Shown here one piece after another: positions 13,351-13,418 of a stretch of DNA of 13,418 nt. Within the stretch, counting starts at the first letter, position 1. The number at the start of each line of letters is the position of its first letter. The notes below the pieces were generated by a model. It searched no databases. It saw only the letters and a list, made by a program, of their open reading frames with translations, and had not been told where the DNA came from. Source of the stretch: Cytophagales bacterium (GTDB lineage Bacteria; Bacteroidota; Bacteroidia; Cytophagales; Cyclobacteriaceae); assembly GCA_027317105.1 (NCBI GenBank), contig DAHVFH010000060.1, forward strand, positions 1 to 13,418, written 5' to 3'. The position numbers and the translations under genes are program-made.

Positions 13351-13418
13351 CAAAAGTTAACTGGCAAAATGGAGAAAAAAATGTATCGAGTTTTCGGTTA
13401 AACACAGCCTGGTTTTAG

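Overview
The window looks like a chromosomal segment of a member of the Bacteroidota, most likely of the Cytophagales type. The evidence is the moderate-to-low GC, genes with no clear Shine-Dalgarno sequences, and several small protein families I know mainly from that phylum. No species can be named. The left edge is the 3' end of the housekeeping gene uvrA. Everything to its right reads as accessory DNA: small gene cassettes separated by unusually large, structured, non-coding stretches, ending in a large probable defence operon that is cut at its promoter-proximal side by what looks like an IS21-type insertion.

Layout: 1-722 is the UvrA C-terminus. 723-1646 holds no convincing gene, but has a cluster of RNA-like hairpins ending in a good intrinsic terminator (about 868-1091), a second hairpin plus U-tract (1237-1270), and a possible decayed reading frame. 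1647-1844 (-) is a small conserved hypothetical protein. 2060-3624 (+) is a tightly overlapping four-gene cassette: an unknown 253-aa protein, a DUF5675-type protein and two small membrane proteins. It is closed by a 14-bp bidirectional terminator. 3666-4088 (-) is a DUF6943-like protein. 4167-4298 is a nested inverted-repeat structure just before an excisionase-type HTH gene (4373-4705, +). 4706-5220 is non-coding, with a terminator facing the minus strand and three copies of a 9-bp palindrome-related site. 5221-5499 (-) is a small hypothetical protein. 5570-6309 is a GC-rich, purine-biased, non-coding block of internal repeats.

The main interest is 6310-13181 (-), a compact operon read right to left. 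It encodes (1) a 610-aa DUF262+DUF1524 protein of the GmrSD/SspE/BrxU type, the modification-sensing or type IV restriction class; (2) a 1447-aa protein fusing a RecB/Cas4-like PD-(D/E)XK nuclease, a UPF1/Dna2-type SF1 helicase and a C-terminal SAM-methyltransferase-like domain; and (3) a 205-aa AlkB-like Fe(II)/2-oxoglutarate dioxygenase whose start lies 2 nt after the helicase stop. I know no named defence system with this composition. An attractive but unproven reading is a nucleic-acid modification system in which methyl-type marks are written (MTase), removed or oxidised (AlkB) and used to steer cleavage (GmrSD-like and nuclease-helicase).

Upstream of the first gene, a reading frame stops 1 nt before its ATG and runs back into two tandem IS21-like terminal repeats at 13308-13350. 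The operon may therefore once have had a further 5' gene that the insertion destroyed.
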